A DNA stretch of 64,000 nucleotides from Macrococcoides caseolyticum (GCF_021366795.1 NZ_JAHCPS010000009.1:1-64000); one strand, 5' to 3'. Positions 1 to 8,869 are shown, numbered from the stretch's first letter. Notes: generated by a model from the letters alone, not told the origin. Numbers and translations are program-made.

Positions 1-1
1 A

Positions 2-1222
2 ACGATTAAAGACGTGACACCGATAGGTGCGATTGATGTAACGAAAGCCGGCACGTACACAGGAATCGTAGAAGTCACATATCCGGATGGAACGAAAGAG
101 ACAATCGAAGTTCCGGTTGTAGTAACTGACGTTCCTGATAACACAGAAACAACACCAGTAGCTTCGACAGAAACAGTGGTTGAAGACGGCTCATATGATT
201 TAACAGATAACGTGACATCAGTACCGACAGGAACAACGATTAAAGACATGACACCGATAGGTGCGATTGATGTAACGAAAGCCGGCACGTACACAGGAAT
301 CGTAGAAGTCACATATCCGGATGGAACGAAAGAGACAATCGAAGTTCCGGTTGTAGTAACTGACGTTCCTGATAACACAGAAACAACACCAGTAGCTTCG
401 ACAGAAACAATGTCTGAAGATGGTACTTATGACTTAACAGATAATGTGACATCGGTACCGTCAGGTACAACGATCAAAGACGTGACACCAGCCGGAGCAA
501 TCGATGTGACGAAAGCTGGAACGTATACAGGATTGGTTGAAGTCACATATCCAGACGGTACAACAGCGACAATCGAAGTACCAGTTGTGGTAACTGACGT
601 ACCGGATAATACGGAAACAACACCAGTAGCTTCAACAGAAACAATCTCTGAAGATGGAACATATGATTTAACAGATAATGTGACATCAGTACCGACAGGA
701 ACAACGATTAAAGATGTAACACCAGCCGGAGCAATCGATGTAACAAAAGCAGGCAAGTACACAGGGTTGGTAGAAGTAACCTATCCGGATGGCACAACTT
801 CAACAATTGAAATTCCAATTATTATTAAAGAAAATGAGGAAGCAGATGGTAACGAACCTCCAAGTGAAGGTGTATTACCTATGGAAATCATAGATGATGA
901 GCCTGAAAAAATAATTGAAGATCAACCAAGTGAAGGAGTATTACCAATATCAATTGTTGATGAGGAGTTATTAGGTCATTCGACTGAATGGACTGAAGAT
1001 ACCTCTCCTATTGAAGAACATAAAATTGCTAAATCTATCGCATCACAAAAGGTTCAGTCTGAACATCAATTAGAGAAAAACATCCAGCATTCAAATGTAT
1101 TACCTGATACAGGTGAGAAGAATAACAATCGTCTATTAACAGGTACTACGTTGTTATTAGGGGGATTATTCTTAATTTTAGCAAGACGTACAAAACGCAA
1201 TGACGAAGAAAATAACGATTAG
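2..1222 (+). CDS. Rib/alpha-like repeat surface protein, LPXTG-anchored (5' truncated by window)
   Basis: The reading frame is open from the first bases, so the true start lies upstream. What is visible is about four copies of a 78-residue repeat (234 bp; equivalent positions 14, 248, 482, 716) containing KAGTYTGIVEVTYPDGT, which resembles Rib/alpha-like repeats of Gram-positive surface proteins. After the repeats comes an acidic region with two copies of a PSEGVLP..I.DE motif, then LPDTGEK, a hydrophobic stretch and a positively charged tail, a classic sortase A cell-wall anchor. The repeats probably form a stalk that projects an N-terminal ligand-binding region lying outside the window. The ligand is unknown. 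The first two repeats are almost identical in DNA, indicating recent duplication or homogenisation. Confidence 0.9.
   Translation, partial: TIKDVTPIGAIDVTKAGTYTGIVEVTYPDGTKETIEVPVVVTDVPDNTETTPVASTETVVEDGSYDLTDNVTSVPTGTTIKDMTPIGAIDVTKAGTYTGIVEVTYPDGTKETIEVPVVVTDVPDNTETTPVASTETMSEDGTYDLTDNVTSVPSGTTIKDVTPAGAIDVTKAGTYTGLVEVTYPDGTTATIEVPVVVTDVPDNTETTPVASTETISEDGTYDLTDNVTSVPTGTTIKDVTPAGAIDVTKAGKYTGLVEVTYPDGTTSTIEIPIIIKENEEADGNEPPSEGVLPMEIIDDEPEKIIEDQPSEGVLPISIVDEELLGHSTEWTEDTSPIEEHKIAKSIASQKVQSEHQLEKNIQHSNVLPDTGEKNNNRLLTGTTLLLGGLFLILARRTKRNDEENND
14..815 (+). repeat. 234-bp tandem repeats (Rib-like, 78 aa)
   Basis: Tandem in-frame repeats of exactly 234 bp begin at 14, 248, 482 and 716; the last is slightly diverged at its end. 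Copies 1 and 2 are identical for about 160 bp apart from their first base, whereas copies 3 and 4 carry different synonymous changes. Copy number is likely to vary between strains by recombination. Confidence 0.9.
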
Positions 1223-1223
1223 A

Positions 1224-1255
1224 AAGCAGGAAGCGAATATGCTTCCTGCTTTTTT
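1224..1255 (+). terminator. Rho-independent terminator of the Rib-repeat protein gene
   Basis: An 11-bp stem AAGCAGGAAGC / GCTTCCTGCTT with a short loop is followed by a T run, directly after the TAG stop. Confidence 0.85.
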
Positions 1256-1260
1256 CGTAT

Positions 1261-1290
1261 AAAAAAAGAAGCCTGATGGCTTCTTTTTTA
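1261..1290 (-). terminator. Terminator of the catalase gene (reads on minus strand; A/T symmetric)
   Basis: AAGAAGCC / GGCTTCTT stem with TGAT loop, flanked by an A run on one side and a T run on the other. It overlaps the catalase stop codon and could serve both strands. Confidence 0.75.
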
Positions 1291-3285
1291 AAGGACTCTA
1301 TCCCAATGTCTCATTTTCACTAATTCATCTAAGAATGATTGTGTATCTTTCACTTCAATAATACCTTCACTATCTGGTTTCACTGAAGTTGCAACAATCG
1401 CATCTTTAGCTTGTGGTGTGTATCCAATTGTTTTAAAGTGACGGTTAGCTGCTTCAATATAGTCTTTAACTGGTGGCAATAACGGTAATTGTGCATCTAC
1501 TACGATAATACCATCAAAGAAAGTAGAGTGAACTGTATCAAATGTTTCAGTTACTTTAAGTTTACCAATTGTAGTAGCTTCTTTCGCAACAAGTTTAAAA
1601 TTAACTTTATTAGCTGTTAATTCATTGATGATGGCAGTTAGCTCATCTTCTTTACTATCTTCATTAACAAGTAAAGCCACAGATAAAGTATCTAATTTCT
1701 TAACAGTGTTCTCCATACTTAAAGCTGCTGATTTTCTTTCAGATTTCACTTCTACATCTTTACTTGGTGGCTTAACACCGATACGCTTTGCAATTGTTGT
1801 AGCAAGCTCTTTGTCAACATGGTTAATATTATTTATGGCATTTTCTTTTACGAAATCATGTTTACACTTACCTAACTCGAATGCAAATCCATCAATTAAA
1901 TGTTCTTTCTCAGGTTGAGACAAACTATTGTAATACATCTTTGCTTGAGAGTAATGATCTTTAAAGCTTTCACTACGTGCACGTACTTTATGTGCATCAA
2001 TCTTCTCATGATAAGACTCAAATCCACCTTCTTCAACTGGTGTTGTATGTGGATGGTTACCATTGATTGCATTGTTATGGTAAGCAGTTTGACCAGTATG
2101 AACAAAAGTTTGATGCATACCATCGCGTTGGTTGTTAGCGAACGGACAAACTGGTCGGTTGATTGGTAACTGGTGGAAGTTTGGGCCACCTAGACGTGAT
2201 AACTGAGTATCCGTGTAAGAGAACAGACGGCCTTGTAATAATGGGTCGTTACTAAAATCAATTCCTGGTACTAAATGTCCTGGATGGAATGCTGCTTGTT
2301 CAGTTTCTGCAAATACATTGTCAACGTTACGATTCAATGTCATCTTACCGATTATTTGAACAGGTACTTCTTCTTCTGGCCATAACTTTGTAGGATCTAA
2401 TATATCAAAGTCAAATTTAAATTCATCTTCTTCTTCGATAACCTGGATACCAAGTTCCCATTCTGGGAAATCACCTTTTTCAATCGATTCGTATAAATCT
2501 TCACGATTAAAGTCTGGATTTTTACCGGCAATAATTTGTGCTTCGTCCCATACTAACTGATGAACGCCAAGTACTGGTTTCCAGTGGAATTTAACAAATA
2601 CAGATTGACCTTCTTTATTAATTAAGCGAAATGTATGCACGCCGAACCCTTCCATTGTACGATAACTCTTTGGGAGTCCACGGTCACTCATTGTCCACAT
2701 TGTCATGTGCGTTGATTCAGGGTTTTGTGCAAAGAAATCCCAGAAAGTATCATGTGCAGTCCCACCTTGTGGTATTTCATTATGTGGTTCTGGTTTTACA
2801 GCATGGACTAAATCAGGGAATTTAATGGCATCTTGAATAAAGAATACTGGAATATTGTTTCCAACTAAATCGTAATTACCTTCTTCTGTATAGAATTTTA
2901 CTGCAAATCCACGAGCATCTCGAACGGTATCATTAGCACCACGTGAGCCTTGTACAGTTGAGAATCGAACGAATACAGGCGTTTTTTTAGAAGTATCGTT
3001 TAAAAATTTAGCCTTAGTGTATTTCTCCTGTGATTCATATAATTCAAATTCTCCGTGTGCACCGTAACCACGTGCATGAACAATACGCTCTGGAATACGT
3101 TCATGGTCAAAGTGAGTCATCTTTTCTCTGAAATGAAAGTCTTCTAATAATGTAGGGCCACGTTCACCGGCTTTTAAAGAAAATTCGTCTTCTGCCATTT
3201 TCAGACCTTGATTTGTTGTTAAAGCAGAATTTTCGTCGTGCTTACGTCTAAAGTTTTCAAGTTGTTGATCTTTTTCATTCGTCAT
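1288..3285 (-). CDS. katE: Large-subunit monofunctional haem catalase with C-terminal DJ-1/PfpI-like domain
   Basis: Catalase decomposes hydrogen peroxide to water and oxygen in the cytosol. The catalytic His is about residue 70 (RIVHARGYGAHGEF), the distal Asn about 144 (VGNNIPVFFIQDA), and the proximal haem Tyr lies in RLFSYTDTQLSRLGGPN. At about 665 residues it is far longer than the ~500-residue small-subunit catalases; the last ~140 residues look like the class I amidotransferase/DJ-1 fold appended to large-subunit (KatE/HPII-type) enzymes. The ATG at 3285 is chosen because GGGGG lies at 3293-3297 with good spacing; the ATG at 3300 has no ribosome-binding site. A PerR-like box lies about 75 bp upstream. 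The symbol is by class; the organism may call it katA. Confidence 0.93.
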   Translation of the reverse strand: MTNEKDQQLENFRRKHDENSALTTNQGLKMAEDEFSLKAGERGPTLLEDFHFREKMTHFDHERIPERIVHARGYGAHGEFELYESQEKYTKAKFLNDTSKKTPVFVRFSTVQGSRGANDTVRDARGFAVKFYTEEGNYDLVGNNIPVFFIQDAIKFPDLVHAVKPEPHNEIPQGGTAHDTFWDFFAQNPESTHMTMWTMSDRGLPKSYRTMEGFGVHTFRLINKEGQSVFVKFHWKPVLGVHQLVWDEAQIIAGKNPDFNREDLYESIEKGDFPEWELGIQVIEEEDEFKFDFDILDPTKLWPEEEVPVQIIGKMTLNRNVDNVFAETEQAAFHPGHLVPGIDFSNDPLLQGRLFSYTDTQLSRLGGPNFHQLPINRPVCPFANNQRDGMHQTFVHTGQTAYHNNAINGNHPHTTPVEEGGFESYHEKIDAHKVRARSESFKDHYSQAKMYYNSLSQPEKEHLIDGFAFELGKCKHDFVKENAINNINHVDKELATTIAKRIGVKPPSKDVEVKSERKSAALSMENTVKKLDTLSVALLVNEDSKEDELTAIINELTANKVNFKLVAKEATTIGKLKVTETFDTVHSTFFDGIIVVDAQLPLLPPVKDYIEAANRHFKTIGYTPQAKDAIVATSVKPDSEGIIEVKDTQSFLDELVKMRHWDRVL

Positions 3286-3360
3286 CATTCGTTCCCCCAT
3301 TATAAAATGATTTTAATGCTTTATATCTTTAACCTTAATAAGTTAGATTGAAACATTGTC

Positions 3361-3375
3361 TAATATTTATTAGAA
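3361..3375 (-). promoter_or_regulatory. Candidate PerR box upstream of catalase
   Basis: TAATATTTATTAGAA matches 11 of 14 defined positions of the PerR consensus TTATAATNATTATAA, and sits within the longer palindrome at 3359-3374. Peroxide-regulated catalase is established in Bacillus and Staphylococcus; the site assignment is inference. Confidence 0.4.
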
Positions 3376-3557
3376 AAAAATTAATTCAATATTTGATTTA
3401 TTTTAATCGTTAATTTAATTGTCAATTAAATGAGGTAAATTCTCGCTATTATAGCGTTTACAATAAAAAAATAATTATAAAATGCTTATAAAATTCTAAT
3501 CATTAATTTATAAACTTATCGTATAATAAATTAACGCATTCAAAGAGGAGGGGTACT

Positions 3558-4373
3558 ATGAAAAAATTGATTATAAGTGTTTTAGTATTATTTTGGTGCT
3601 TTAGTTCAATCACATTCGCAATGGATACACATTATTTTTACGATGGCACAAAAATGAACAATAAAAAAATTGCTTATCCTATTCTAAAATCATATAGTAA
3701 TCAACTAACAGTAATGAAACCTGTATCAAACAGATATACTAAATATAGAGGGATTGGTAGAATCTCAAATAAAAATGGATGGGCAGGGCCAGAGTACGAA
3801 ACAATGGGAACGGGCTTCGTTATCGACGATCACACGATACTTACAAATGCTCACGTTATTGATGATGAGTTGGGTAAAGCAACAAAACCTATGTATTTAA
3901 AGTTTCAGATGAATCGTAACGGAGATGATATCCCTTATTCATTCAAGATAACGAAAGTTGTTAAAGTCCCTTATGCTGACTTGGCATTGCTTCATACGAA
4001 TGTAAAATTAACAAATTATGCAAAACCTTTAAAATTAGCGACAGATAGACAAATAGACGGGTTAAAAAGGGGACAACGTTTATTTAGTATAGGTTATTCC
4101 TATGACGGAGAAGGATATGAAAAAAGATATTATAATCGTGTACTGTTTATGATGCGTAGTTTAAATCAAACAGAATTTATCGTTAAAGATAAATTCCGTG
4201 CAGGCGCATCAGGTTCGCCTTTAATGGATAGCAAATTACGTGTTCATGGTGTTAGAACATATGGCCATGACTTATATGGAGATGATAAATCACGTTATAG
4301 TAAAGTAGAATATGCCGGGGCGGAATCGTTATATGGGTATTCTGGCAATTTTGTGCTTCAGCATATGTATTAA
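3558..4373 (+). CDS. Secreted V8-like (glutamyl endopeptidase family) serine protease
   Basis: A trypsin-fold serine protease of the S1B/V8 family. Residues 1-21 are a signal peptide ending SITFA. The catalytic triad is visible: His99 in TNAHVID, Asp141 in YADLALL, Ser218 in GASGSPL. The length (271) fits staphylococcal V8/Spl-like proteases without the repeat tail of SspA. It is preceded by a strong AGAGGAGGGG site. It probably acts outside the cell, cleaving host or self proteins; Glu specificity is a family trait not proven here. It stands alone between catalase and nhaC with its own terminator. Confidence 0.88.
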   Translation: MKKLIISVLVLFWCFSSITFAMDTHYFYDGTKMNNKKIAYPILKSYSNQLTVMKPVSNRYTKYRGIGRISNKNGWAGPEYETMGTGFVIDDHTILTNAHVIDDELGKATKPMYLKFQMNRNGDDIPYSFKITKVVKVPYADLALLHTNVKLTNYAKPLKLATDRQIDGLKRGQRLFSIGYSYDGEGYEKRYYNRVLFMMRSLNQTEFIVKDKFRAGASGSPLMDSKLRVHGVRTYGHDLYGDDKSRYSKVEYAGAESLYGYSGNFVLQHMY

Positions 4374-4386
4374 TATAATCGTTTTA

Positions 4387-4415
4387 AAAGCATTCTTTGA
4401 AGAATGCTTTTTTTT
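4387..4415 (+). terminator. Terminator of the V8-like protease gene
   Basis: Stem AAAGCATTCTT / AAGAATGCTTT with a minimal loop and T run. Confidence 0.85.
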
Positions 4416-4495
4416 AATTTATTTTTAAATATTTTAAGTATTTTGAAAATTGATGTAGATTTTTACGATTTTATACATTAAAATAAAAATGTAAT

Positions 4496-4509
4496 TGAAA
4501 ACGATTTCA
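4496..4509 (+). promoter_or_regulatory. cre (CcpA) site upstream of nhaC
   Basis: TGAAAACGATTTCA fits the cre consensus TGWAANCGNTNWCA at every position. It lies between a plausible promoter (TTGATG at 4450, TATACA at 4472) and the nhaC start, a position where CcpA would block transcription. Confidence 0.6.
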
Positions 4510-4532
4510 TTTTTAGGAGGACGTAAAGGGGT

Positions 4533-5969
4533 ATGGAAAAAATCAAACAGAAAAAGGAAATCAGTGTTTGGTGGGCACTTGTTCCACTTGTCTTTATGAT
4601 ATGTAGTATGTTATTTACAGTTGTAAAGCTTGAACAAGCACCACATATTCCGTTGATGATTGGTACAGCAATTGCAGCCATTGTTGCCCATCAACACGGT
4701 TTTACTTGGGAAGAAATTGAAGAGATGATGTATAAGGGGATTAAACTTGCCTTACCGGCAATTGTCATCATCATCTTAGTCGGTTTAGTTATCGGTGCAT
4801 GGATTGGTGGCGGTGTTGTTGCTACGATGATCTATTATGGTCTTAAGTTGATTTCACCAGGTATGTTCTTAGTGACGATCTGTCTTATTTGTGCTATTGT
4901 TGCGCTTGCGATTGGTTCTAGCTGGTCAACGATGGCGACAGTTGGTGTTGCGGGTATGGGGATTGGTTTAAGTATGGATATCCCTGCAGGTATGATTGCT
5001 GGTGCTGTTATTTCAGGAAGTTATTTCGGTGATAAGATGAGTCCGTTAAGTGATACGACAAACTTAGCATCAGGTTTAACAGGAACTGATTTATTTGCAC
5101 ATATTAAACATATGTTCTTTACAACAATTCCTGGTATTATTATTGCACTTATTGCCTATTTTATGATTGGGCGTCAATTTGCAAGTGGTCATATGGATAC
5201 GAAGAAGATTGATACATTACTCAATGCGATGGAAGCACAATTTGTTATTTCGCCTTGGTTATTATTAATTCCTGTTATTGTTATTATCCTCGTAACATTA
5301 AAGGTACCTGCAGTCCCAGCATTAGTTGTCGGTATTCTTTTAGGTGCAGGTGCACAGCAACTTGTTCAAGGTGACAGTATGAAGGTGGTAATGGATACAT
5401 TACAAACAGGTTATAAGATGGAATCTAAAAATGAACTCGTTACTGAGCTCTTTAATAAGGGTGGATTAGAATCGATGTTCTTTACGATTTCAATGACGAT
5501 TGTTGCAATGACATTCGGTGGTATACTGGAATTCAGTGGAATGCTTAATGCGATTATTTCTAAAATTTTACTTATTGCTAAATCAACAGGTAGCTTAATC
5601 GCTACGACGATAGCGAGTTGTTTTATTACAAATGCAACATGTTCTGAACAATATATTAGTATCGTTGTACCAAGTCGTATGTTTTTGAAAGCATTTATTG
5701 ATAAGAACTTACATCCAAAGAATTTATCACGTTGTTTAGAGGATAGTGGAACGCTCACAAGTGTGTTTGTACCATGGAATACATGTGGTGTATTTATTGC
5801 AGGTACATTAGGTGTAGGTGTCTTAGAATATGCACCATATGCAATTTTAAACTTCATCGTACCATTTATTTCAATTCTCTATGGTTATACAGGATTTAAG
5901 ATTGTAAAGATGACAAAAGAAGAAAGAGCACATTTTGAGAGACAGAACCTGCAACCTGCAGAACTATAA
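4533..5969 (+). CDS. nhaC: Na+/H+ antiporter, NhaC family
   Basis: A polytopic membrane protein of 478 residues with about 11-12 hydrophobic segments, exchanging cytoplasmic Na+ for external H+ in pH and sodium homeostasis. The NhaC hallmark GSYFGDKMSPLSDTTNLAS lies around residues 160-180, and polar intramembrane residues recur in TNATCSEQYIS and EDSGTLTSVFVPWNTCG. The start has AGGAGG just upstream. Specific substrates in this family vary (some members exchange malate/lactate or other anions), so sodium specificity is a family-level call. It converges on a MarR-family gene and shares a terminator with it. Confidence 0.88.
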   Translation: MEKIKQKKEISVWWALVPLVFMICSMLFTVVKLEQAPHIPLMIGTAIAAIVAHQHGFTWEEIEEMMYKGIKLALPAIVIIILVGLVIGAWIGGGVVATMIYYGLKLISPGMFLVTICLICAIVALAIGSSWSTMATVGVAGMGIGLSMDIPAGMIAGAVISGSYFGDKMSPLSDTTNLASGLTGTDLFAHIKHMFFTTIPGIIIALIAYFMIGRQFASGHMDTKKIDTLLNAMEAQFVISPWLLLIPVIVIILVTLKVPAVPALVVGILLGAGAQQLVQGDSMKVVMDTLQTGYKMESKNELVTELFNKGGLESMFFTISMTIVAMTFGGILEFSGMLNAIISKILLIAKSTGSLIATTIASCFITNATCSEQYISIVVPSRMFLKAFIDKNLHPKNLSRCLEDSGTLTSVFVPWNTCGVFIAGTLGVGVLEYAPYAILNFIVPFISILYGYTGFKIVKMTKEERAHFERQNLQPAEL

Positions 5970-6009
5970 TAAAGTGTCCGAATCTACAATATAAATTTTA
6001 CTTAGAAAT

Positions 6010-6045
6010 AAAGGCTGTGGCAGAGATATTCTGCCGCAGCCTTTA
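6010..6045. terminator. Bidirectional terminator between nhaC and the MarR gene
   Basis: AAAGGCTGTGGCAG pairs with CTGCCGCAGCCTTT around an AGATATT loop; A and T flanks allow termination from both converging genes. Confidence 0.75.
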
Positions 6046-6480
6046 TTAGTCATTCATGTTAAAATTCATATGAATATGTTCTCGGTAACGATTAATTAAT
6101 AGAAGTAATGATTTAGCGTCATTTTTACTAAATTTAGTCGTTGATTTGTCGAATTGTTGCTCGTATTTACTCATGACATGTTCAACGATTTTAACGCCTT
6201 CATCTGTGAGTTTAGTGCATACTTTGCGTTCATCATCTTTACGGCGTTCTTTAGCAACAAGTCCCATCGTGCGAAGTTTCTTCGTCTTTGTACTGGCAGA
6301 GTCCATTTTATAAGAGATATCTCTTTGGATTTCAGCAATTGTACTCTCTTTATCAGTGTAAAGTTTGTAAAGAATTAAGAATTCCGTAAAAGAAATGCCG
6401 TATGCTTCATTTAATGATTCATTCAGATTTGCTTCAATTAAACTGACTGTTTTGAATAAAGATTGTTCTAATTCGATCAT
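6046..6480 (-). CDS. MarR-family transcriptional regulator
   Basis: A 144-residue protein with MarR-type winged helix-turn-helix: N-terminal dimerisation helix, recognition region IAEIQRDISYKMDSASTKTKKLRTMGLV (about 48-75), wing with RRKDDERKVCTKLTDEG, and a C-terminal helical dimer arm. It is probably a dimeric repressor or activator sensing a small molecule or redox change. A perfect palindrome lies about 40-50 bp upstream of its start, suggesting autoregulation. The target genes are not evident; the divergent GNAT gene is separated by almost 670 bp. Confidence 0.85.
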   Translation of the reverse strand: MIELEQSLFKTVSLIEANLNESLNEAYGISFTEFLILYKLYTDKESTIAEIQRDISYKMDSASTKTKKLRTMGLVAKERRKDDERKVCTKLTDEGVKIVEHVMSKYEQQFDKSTTKFSKNDAKSLLLLINRYREHIHMNFNMND

Positions 6481-7149
6481 AAAATTCGCCCATTTCTTTT
6501 ATTAATTTTGCGGTTGGTGTTAAACAATTTAACCGTGCGTTAACTGAAATGTTAATAAAATTTAGTTTCCCTAAACTCCATTATTTACACGTAATATTTT
6601 TCATGACATCAACTTTGATAGTATATCATAAAAATAAATGAATATCACTATAATTTTTGACGTTCTTCTTAAAAACTCTTTTTATGTTCGTGTTTTCTCA
6701 TTATTTTGAATTGAATTTGTGATATTTCATACTATAAAACAGTAAATTCTGATAAGTTAATACAAATATTTAATATTTTAAATGTAAGGTATAAAGCGTT
6801 TTCTTTTGTTGGATATTATCTTAAAATAATAATAAACGTAATTATTATTTTATTATATCGAAAAACTCCAGTTAATTATAACACAGAAAGTATATATATA
6901 AAAACGAATATCTTAAATGTAATAGACTAAAGCACTTAAATCCATTAACAAATGCATACGTTTGATTAATTCAAAAATATTGTACAAAATATTAATTTGA
7001 TTTATAAATAATATTTATTAATTTATCTGTGATTCTTAAAATAAATTATATGATATTAAAAATATAAATGTGAACATTGTGTGAAAGTGTATAAAATTCT
7101 TTACAGCGTTAATGGTTATTAAAGAAAATGAAAATGTGGAGGGATAGCG
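6481..7149. other. Long AT-rich intergenic region between divergent genes
   Basis: No ORF with a credible ribosome-binding site is seen on either strand. Besides the MarR-proximal palindrome it holds TTTAGTTTCCCTAAA (6561-6575), an imperfect inverted repeat resembling DtxR/MntR-type boxes, and an AATAATAAT / ATTATTATT inverted repeat around ACG near 6826-6852. It could harbour a small RNA, but nothing in the sequence proves one. Confidence 0.4.
6519..6533. promoter_or_regulatory. Palindromic candidate operator of the MarR-family gene
   Basis: GTTAAACAATTTAAC is a perfect 6-3-6 palindrome, followed at 6539 by GTTAAC and at 6551 by GTTAAT. MarR proteins often bind such 15-20 bp palindromes in their own promoters. 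Confidence 0.4.
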
Positions 7150-7794
7150 ATGACTGAAATAAATATAAGACGTGCGACAGTAAATGATATCGACAGAATC
7201 TCTGAAATTCAGCAATCTGCACTTGCAGTACTGAAAAATCCTGAAGAGTTGGACCCAGTACCTGTTGAAGATTTATTAAATGAAATAAAGAATGCGTTAA
7301 TGGCGGTTGCCCTTGTTGATGGAAAAATTGCTGCTTTTAGAACGATGCATATACCGGAAGAGGATTATTTGGGACCTTATATTGGTATTAAGGATCCGAA
7401 TAGAGAAGGTTTAATCTACTCTGATATCACCATTGTTGATCCTGAATTTAGAGGGATGTCTCTACAACGTAAGTTAGGTCAATGGTTATTTGATGATGTA
7501 GAAAAAAAGTATAAAGTGATTATGGCGACGGTTCACCCGAATAACCTTCCGAGTCTAAAGGATAAATTTCATTTAGGTATGAGCATTGTAGCAATGGATT
7601 ATTTATACGGTGGTAAATTACGCTTCGTATTTATGAAAGATTTAAAACAAGATGCTGTGTTCCATACACACCAAAAAGTGCATCACCTCGATATTGAAAA
7701 GATAAGTATGCTTCTTGAAGCAGGAGATATTGGCTATCAATTATGTGGTGAAGAAATTTATTTTGGAAAAAATGTAAATACAGCTAAGGAATGA
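7150..7794 (+). CDS. GNAT-family N-acetyltransferase
   Basis: A 214-residue protein whose first ~150 residues fit the GNAT fold: N-terminal INIRRATVNDIDRISEIQ, then a motif A-like region SDITIVDPEFRGMSLQRKLGQWL (about 97-120) for acetyl-CoA binding. It transfers an acetyl group from acetyl-CoA to an unknown amine. The ~55-residue C-terminal tail is not recognised. A good GGAGGG site precedes the ATG. No operon partner is obvious; the LCP gene starts about 50 bp downstream and could be co-transcribed because no terminator is visible between them. Confidence 0.8.
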   Translation: MTEINIRRATVNDIDRISEIQQSALAVLKNPEELDPVPVEDLLNEIKNALMAVALVDGKIAAFRTMHIPEEDYLGPYIGIKDPNREGLIYSDITIVDPEFRGMSLQRKLGQWLFDDVEKKYKVIMATVHPNNLPSLKDKFHLGMSIVAMDYLYGGKLRFVFMKDLKQDAVFHTHQKVHHLDIEKISMLLEAGDIGYQLCGEEIYFGKNVNTAKE

Positions 7795-7847
7795 TAGCAA
7801 TTTAATAGCTTTATAGTGTATGATAAATTTATTGAGAGGTGTATATA

Positions 7848-8798
7848 ATGATAAGAAGCGGAAAAAAACGTGGTGGCTGCTTAAAATGGATAGTATTAGC
7901 GTGTTTTGTCATATTACTTGCGATTGGGCTTTATGTAGGAAATGCTTATTTTAAAGTGCGAGATACAGCAAATAATATTCAACACAAAATTGAGGGACGT
8001 AATAAGTCTGATTTGCGTGATAAAAATGTAAGTATCGCAGATAAAGATGCAATAAGTGTAGCATTATTTGGTGTGGATGCAAATGCACAGCGTCTATCTA
8101 CAGGAGATAAGGGGCGCAGTGACTCGATTATCTTAATGAGCATTAACCCTAAGAAGAACAAGACCGTCATGATTAGTGTTCCGCGTGATACATATAGTGA
8201 GATGGTTGGTAAAGGGACACAGGAAAAAATCGCTCACGCATACGCATACGGTGGTGCTAAGATGGCAGTGCAGTCGGTTGAGAAATTAATGAATGTACCG
8301 ATTGACTATTACGCTACAGTGAACATGGATGGCATGCATGAATTAATTGATGAAGTTGGCGGTATTGATGTTAAGAGTAATGCGACTTTTAGTGCGAATG
8401 GCTTCAATTTTGTTAATGGTGAAACTGTACATTTAGATGGAGATAAAGCATTAGCGTTTATTCGTGCACGTAAAGGCGATGGTGCTGGTGGCGACTTTGG
8501 CCGTCAGGAACGTCAACAAATTGTGATTCAAGGTTTAGCACATAAAGTAGTCAATGTACAGTCTGTGACGATGCTTGATTCAATCCTTAAAAATGTTGAA
8601 GGTAATGTCGTCACTGATATGTCGTTTGATGATTTGAAAGGATTAGGTCTGTCATATCGCAGTGCAATGGATAATGTTAAGAAGCATCAACTTAAAGGTG
8701 AAGGTACAATTATGGAAGATAATTTATGGTATTTCTTACCGAATGAAGATCAAAAGCACGAAGTTAGAGATGTATATGTTGAGAATTTAAATTTGTAG
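7848..8798 (+). CDS. LytR-CpsA-Psr (LCP) family cell-wall polymer ligase
   Basis: LCP proteins attach wall teichoic acid or other undecaprenyl-linked glycopolymers to peptidoglycan on the outer face of the membrane. The protein has a short basic N-terminus, one transmembrane segment (about 11-31) and an extracellular LCP domain (about 65-215) with the conserved GRSDSIILMSINP, SVPRDTY and FIRARKGDGAGGDFGRQERQ segments whose Arg/Asp residues bind the pyrophosphate lipid. The ATG at 7848 is preferred because GAGAGG sits 8 nt upstream; an in-frame GTG at 7839 would overlap that site. It is one of the usual 2-3 LCP paralogues (LcpA/MsrR-like); I cannot say which. Confidence 0.9.
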   Translation: MIRSGKKRGGCLKWIVLACFVILLAIGLYVGNAYFKVRDTANNIQHKIEGRNKSDLRDKNVSIADKDAISVALFGVDANAQRLSTGDKGRSDSIILMSINPKKNKTVMISVPRDTYSEMVGKGTQEKIAHAYAYGGAKMAVQSVEKLMNVPIDYYATVNMDGMHELIDEVGGIDVKSNATFSANGFNFVNGETVHLDGDKALAFIRARKGDGAGGDFGRQERQQIVIQGLAHKVVNVQSVTMLDSILKNVEGNVVTDMSFDDLKGLGLSYRSAMDNVKKHQLKGEGTIMEDNLWYFLPNEDQKHEVRDVYVENLNL

Positions 8799-8807
8799 TC
8801 CTAAAAG

Positions 8808-8824
8808 AATGAAGCGTTTTCATT
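8808..8824 (+). promoter_or_regulatory. Inverted repeat, cre-like, before uspA
   Basis: AATGAA-GCGTT-TTCATT is a near-palindrome containing a cre-like core one base shorter than consensus. A TATACT -10-like element follows at about 8832-8837. Confidence 0.3.
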
Positions 8825-8869
8825 TTGGTGTTATACTAAAGGTGAAGATGAGAGAGGGGCTGAATGTAG

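Noticed and set aside
427-762. Minus-strand ORF of 111 codons across the Rib repeats
   Set aside because: Lies wholly within the real repeat protein in another frame; without ribosome-binding site.
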